Source: an uncultured Hungatella sp. | Lineage (GTDB): Bacteria; Bacillota; Clostridia; Lachnospirales; Lachnospiraceae | Direction of reading: 5' to 3' | Length of the DNA: 64,000 nucleotides | Assembly: GCA_910579515.1 (NCBI GenBank) | Contig: CAJTUV010000016.1 | Span: forward strand, 1 to 64,000 | Shown here: one piece after another, positions 63,607 through 64,000 of the stretch | Numbering within the stretch: the stretch's first letter is position 1 | How the letters are laid out: each line of letters begins with the position of its first letter | Program-made: the position numbers and the translations under genes | The notes under the pieces: generated by a model | The model's database searches: none | Seen by the model: the letters and a program-made list of their open reading frames with translations, nothing else | What the model was told of the DNA's origin: nothing

Positions 63607-64000
63607 CTAATCAATCACATTTCGAATCTTCGCCGGCGAACGATAATTCCATGAAGAAATCTTGATACCACTCTTTTTGCTGGCCGCATGAACCACCTGT
63701 CCGTTGCCGATATACATGGCTACATGGTTGACTGTTCCCCTGCTGTTGGTATAGAAAATTAAATCGCCTGGACGCATCTCGCTGGACTTTACGGCTCTTC
63801 CTGCATTGGCCTGATCCCTGGAAACCCTTGGGATACCAATGCCAAAATGTTTCAGCACAGACTGGGTAAAGCCGGAACAGTCTGCCCCGTTGGTCAGGCT
63901 GGTGCCTCCCCATACGTAGCGGTTGCCCACAAACTGGAGGGCATAGTTTACAATCTTGCTTCTTCTGGAAGCCTGCTGGTTGGCAATCTCCTCCATAGGG
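63607..64000 (-). CDS. NlpC/P60 cell-wall peptidase domain (cut by window end)
   Basis: The frame is open to the right edge, so this is probably the C-terminal part of a larger cell-wall hydrolase. The catalytic Cys is in GADCSGFTQSV, the His in VNHVAMYIGNGQVVHA. It cuts gamma-D-Glu-diaminopimelate or similar bonds in peptidoglycan stems. A start inside the window (63996) would give 129 residues with no secretion signal, supporting truncation. Confidence 0.85.
   Translation of the reverse strand, partial: PMEEIANQQASRRSKIVNYALQFVGNRYVWGGTSLTNGADCSGFTQSVLKHFGIGIPRVSRDQANAGRAVKSSEMRPGDLIFYTNSRGTVNHVAMYIGNGQVVHAASKKSGIKISSWNYRSPAKIRNVID

Overview
The window looks like a chromosome segment of an anaerobic, low-to-medium GC Firmicute, most likely a gut Lachnospiraceae. 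This rests on strong AGGAGG ribosome binding sites, frequent GTG/TTG starts, Firmicute-type families (DUF2975 with a YozG-like regulator, DUF4173, MATE, heterodimeric ABC exporters) and Bacillus/Clostridium-type LexA boxes. The genus is inference. I found no rRNA, tRNA or CRISPR array.

Layout. 1-0.9 kb: end of an IS110-type transposase. 1.1-14.5 kb: housekeeping and accessory genes, namely a histidine phosphatase, an sce7726-type protein, an old-yellow-enzyme reductase, a MATE pump, a MarR-controlled ABC exporter pair, DUF2975/XRE/DUF4173 membrane genes, a DUF368 lipid-carrier transporter, a DMT permease and ApbE. 14.6-39.7 kb: a phage-derived element. 39.7-42.4 kb: an AEC permease and a SIR2-TPR protein that may act in defence. 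42.5-51.2 kb: a catabolic operon with a barbiturase/cyanurate-type ring-opening amidohydrolase, two permeases, DUF2877, FdrA, DUF1116 and carbamate kinase. 51.3-53.9 kb: a DpnII-type GATC restriction-modification system. 54.1-55.7 kb: a PucR-type regulator. 55.9-60.1 kb: a hybrid sensor kinase, response regulator, CheX-like phosphatase and CheY-like receiver. 60.1-64 kb: iolG, iolE, a GH28 glycosidase and the end of an NlpC/P60 protein.

The 25-kb element has tail genes (tube, tape measure, baseplate hub, fibre with a glycine-rich tip) but no visible head, terminase, portal, integrase or lysis genes. It fits a non-contractile tailocin or a tail-only prophage remnant. Its left arm holds a face-to-face promoter switch with four copies of one operator, three of them exactly 30 bp apart, and a LexA box. 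The switch controls a sigma-like factor plus DUF262 protein on one side and a CI-like repressor plus ImmA protease on the other. Next comes a 915-residue protein carrying the RNA polymerase beta-prime catalytic signature (a DxDxD triad preceded by an RAP motif), as in the single-chain YonO-type phage polymerases. The element may therefore carry its own transcription machinery. The tape-measure gene is interrupted by a group I intron-like RNA followed by two antisense zinc-ribbon genes.

The catabolic operon suggests an energy-yielding route. A pyrimidine-like ring is imported and opened, the carbamoyl group is released phosphorolytically by the FdrA/DUF1116/DUF2877 transcarbamylase, and carbamate kinase makes ATP. 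The ring substrate and the use of phosphorolysis on its product are inference.
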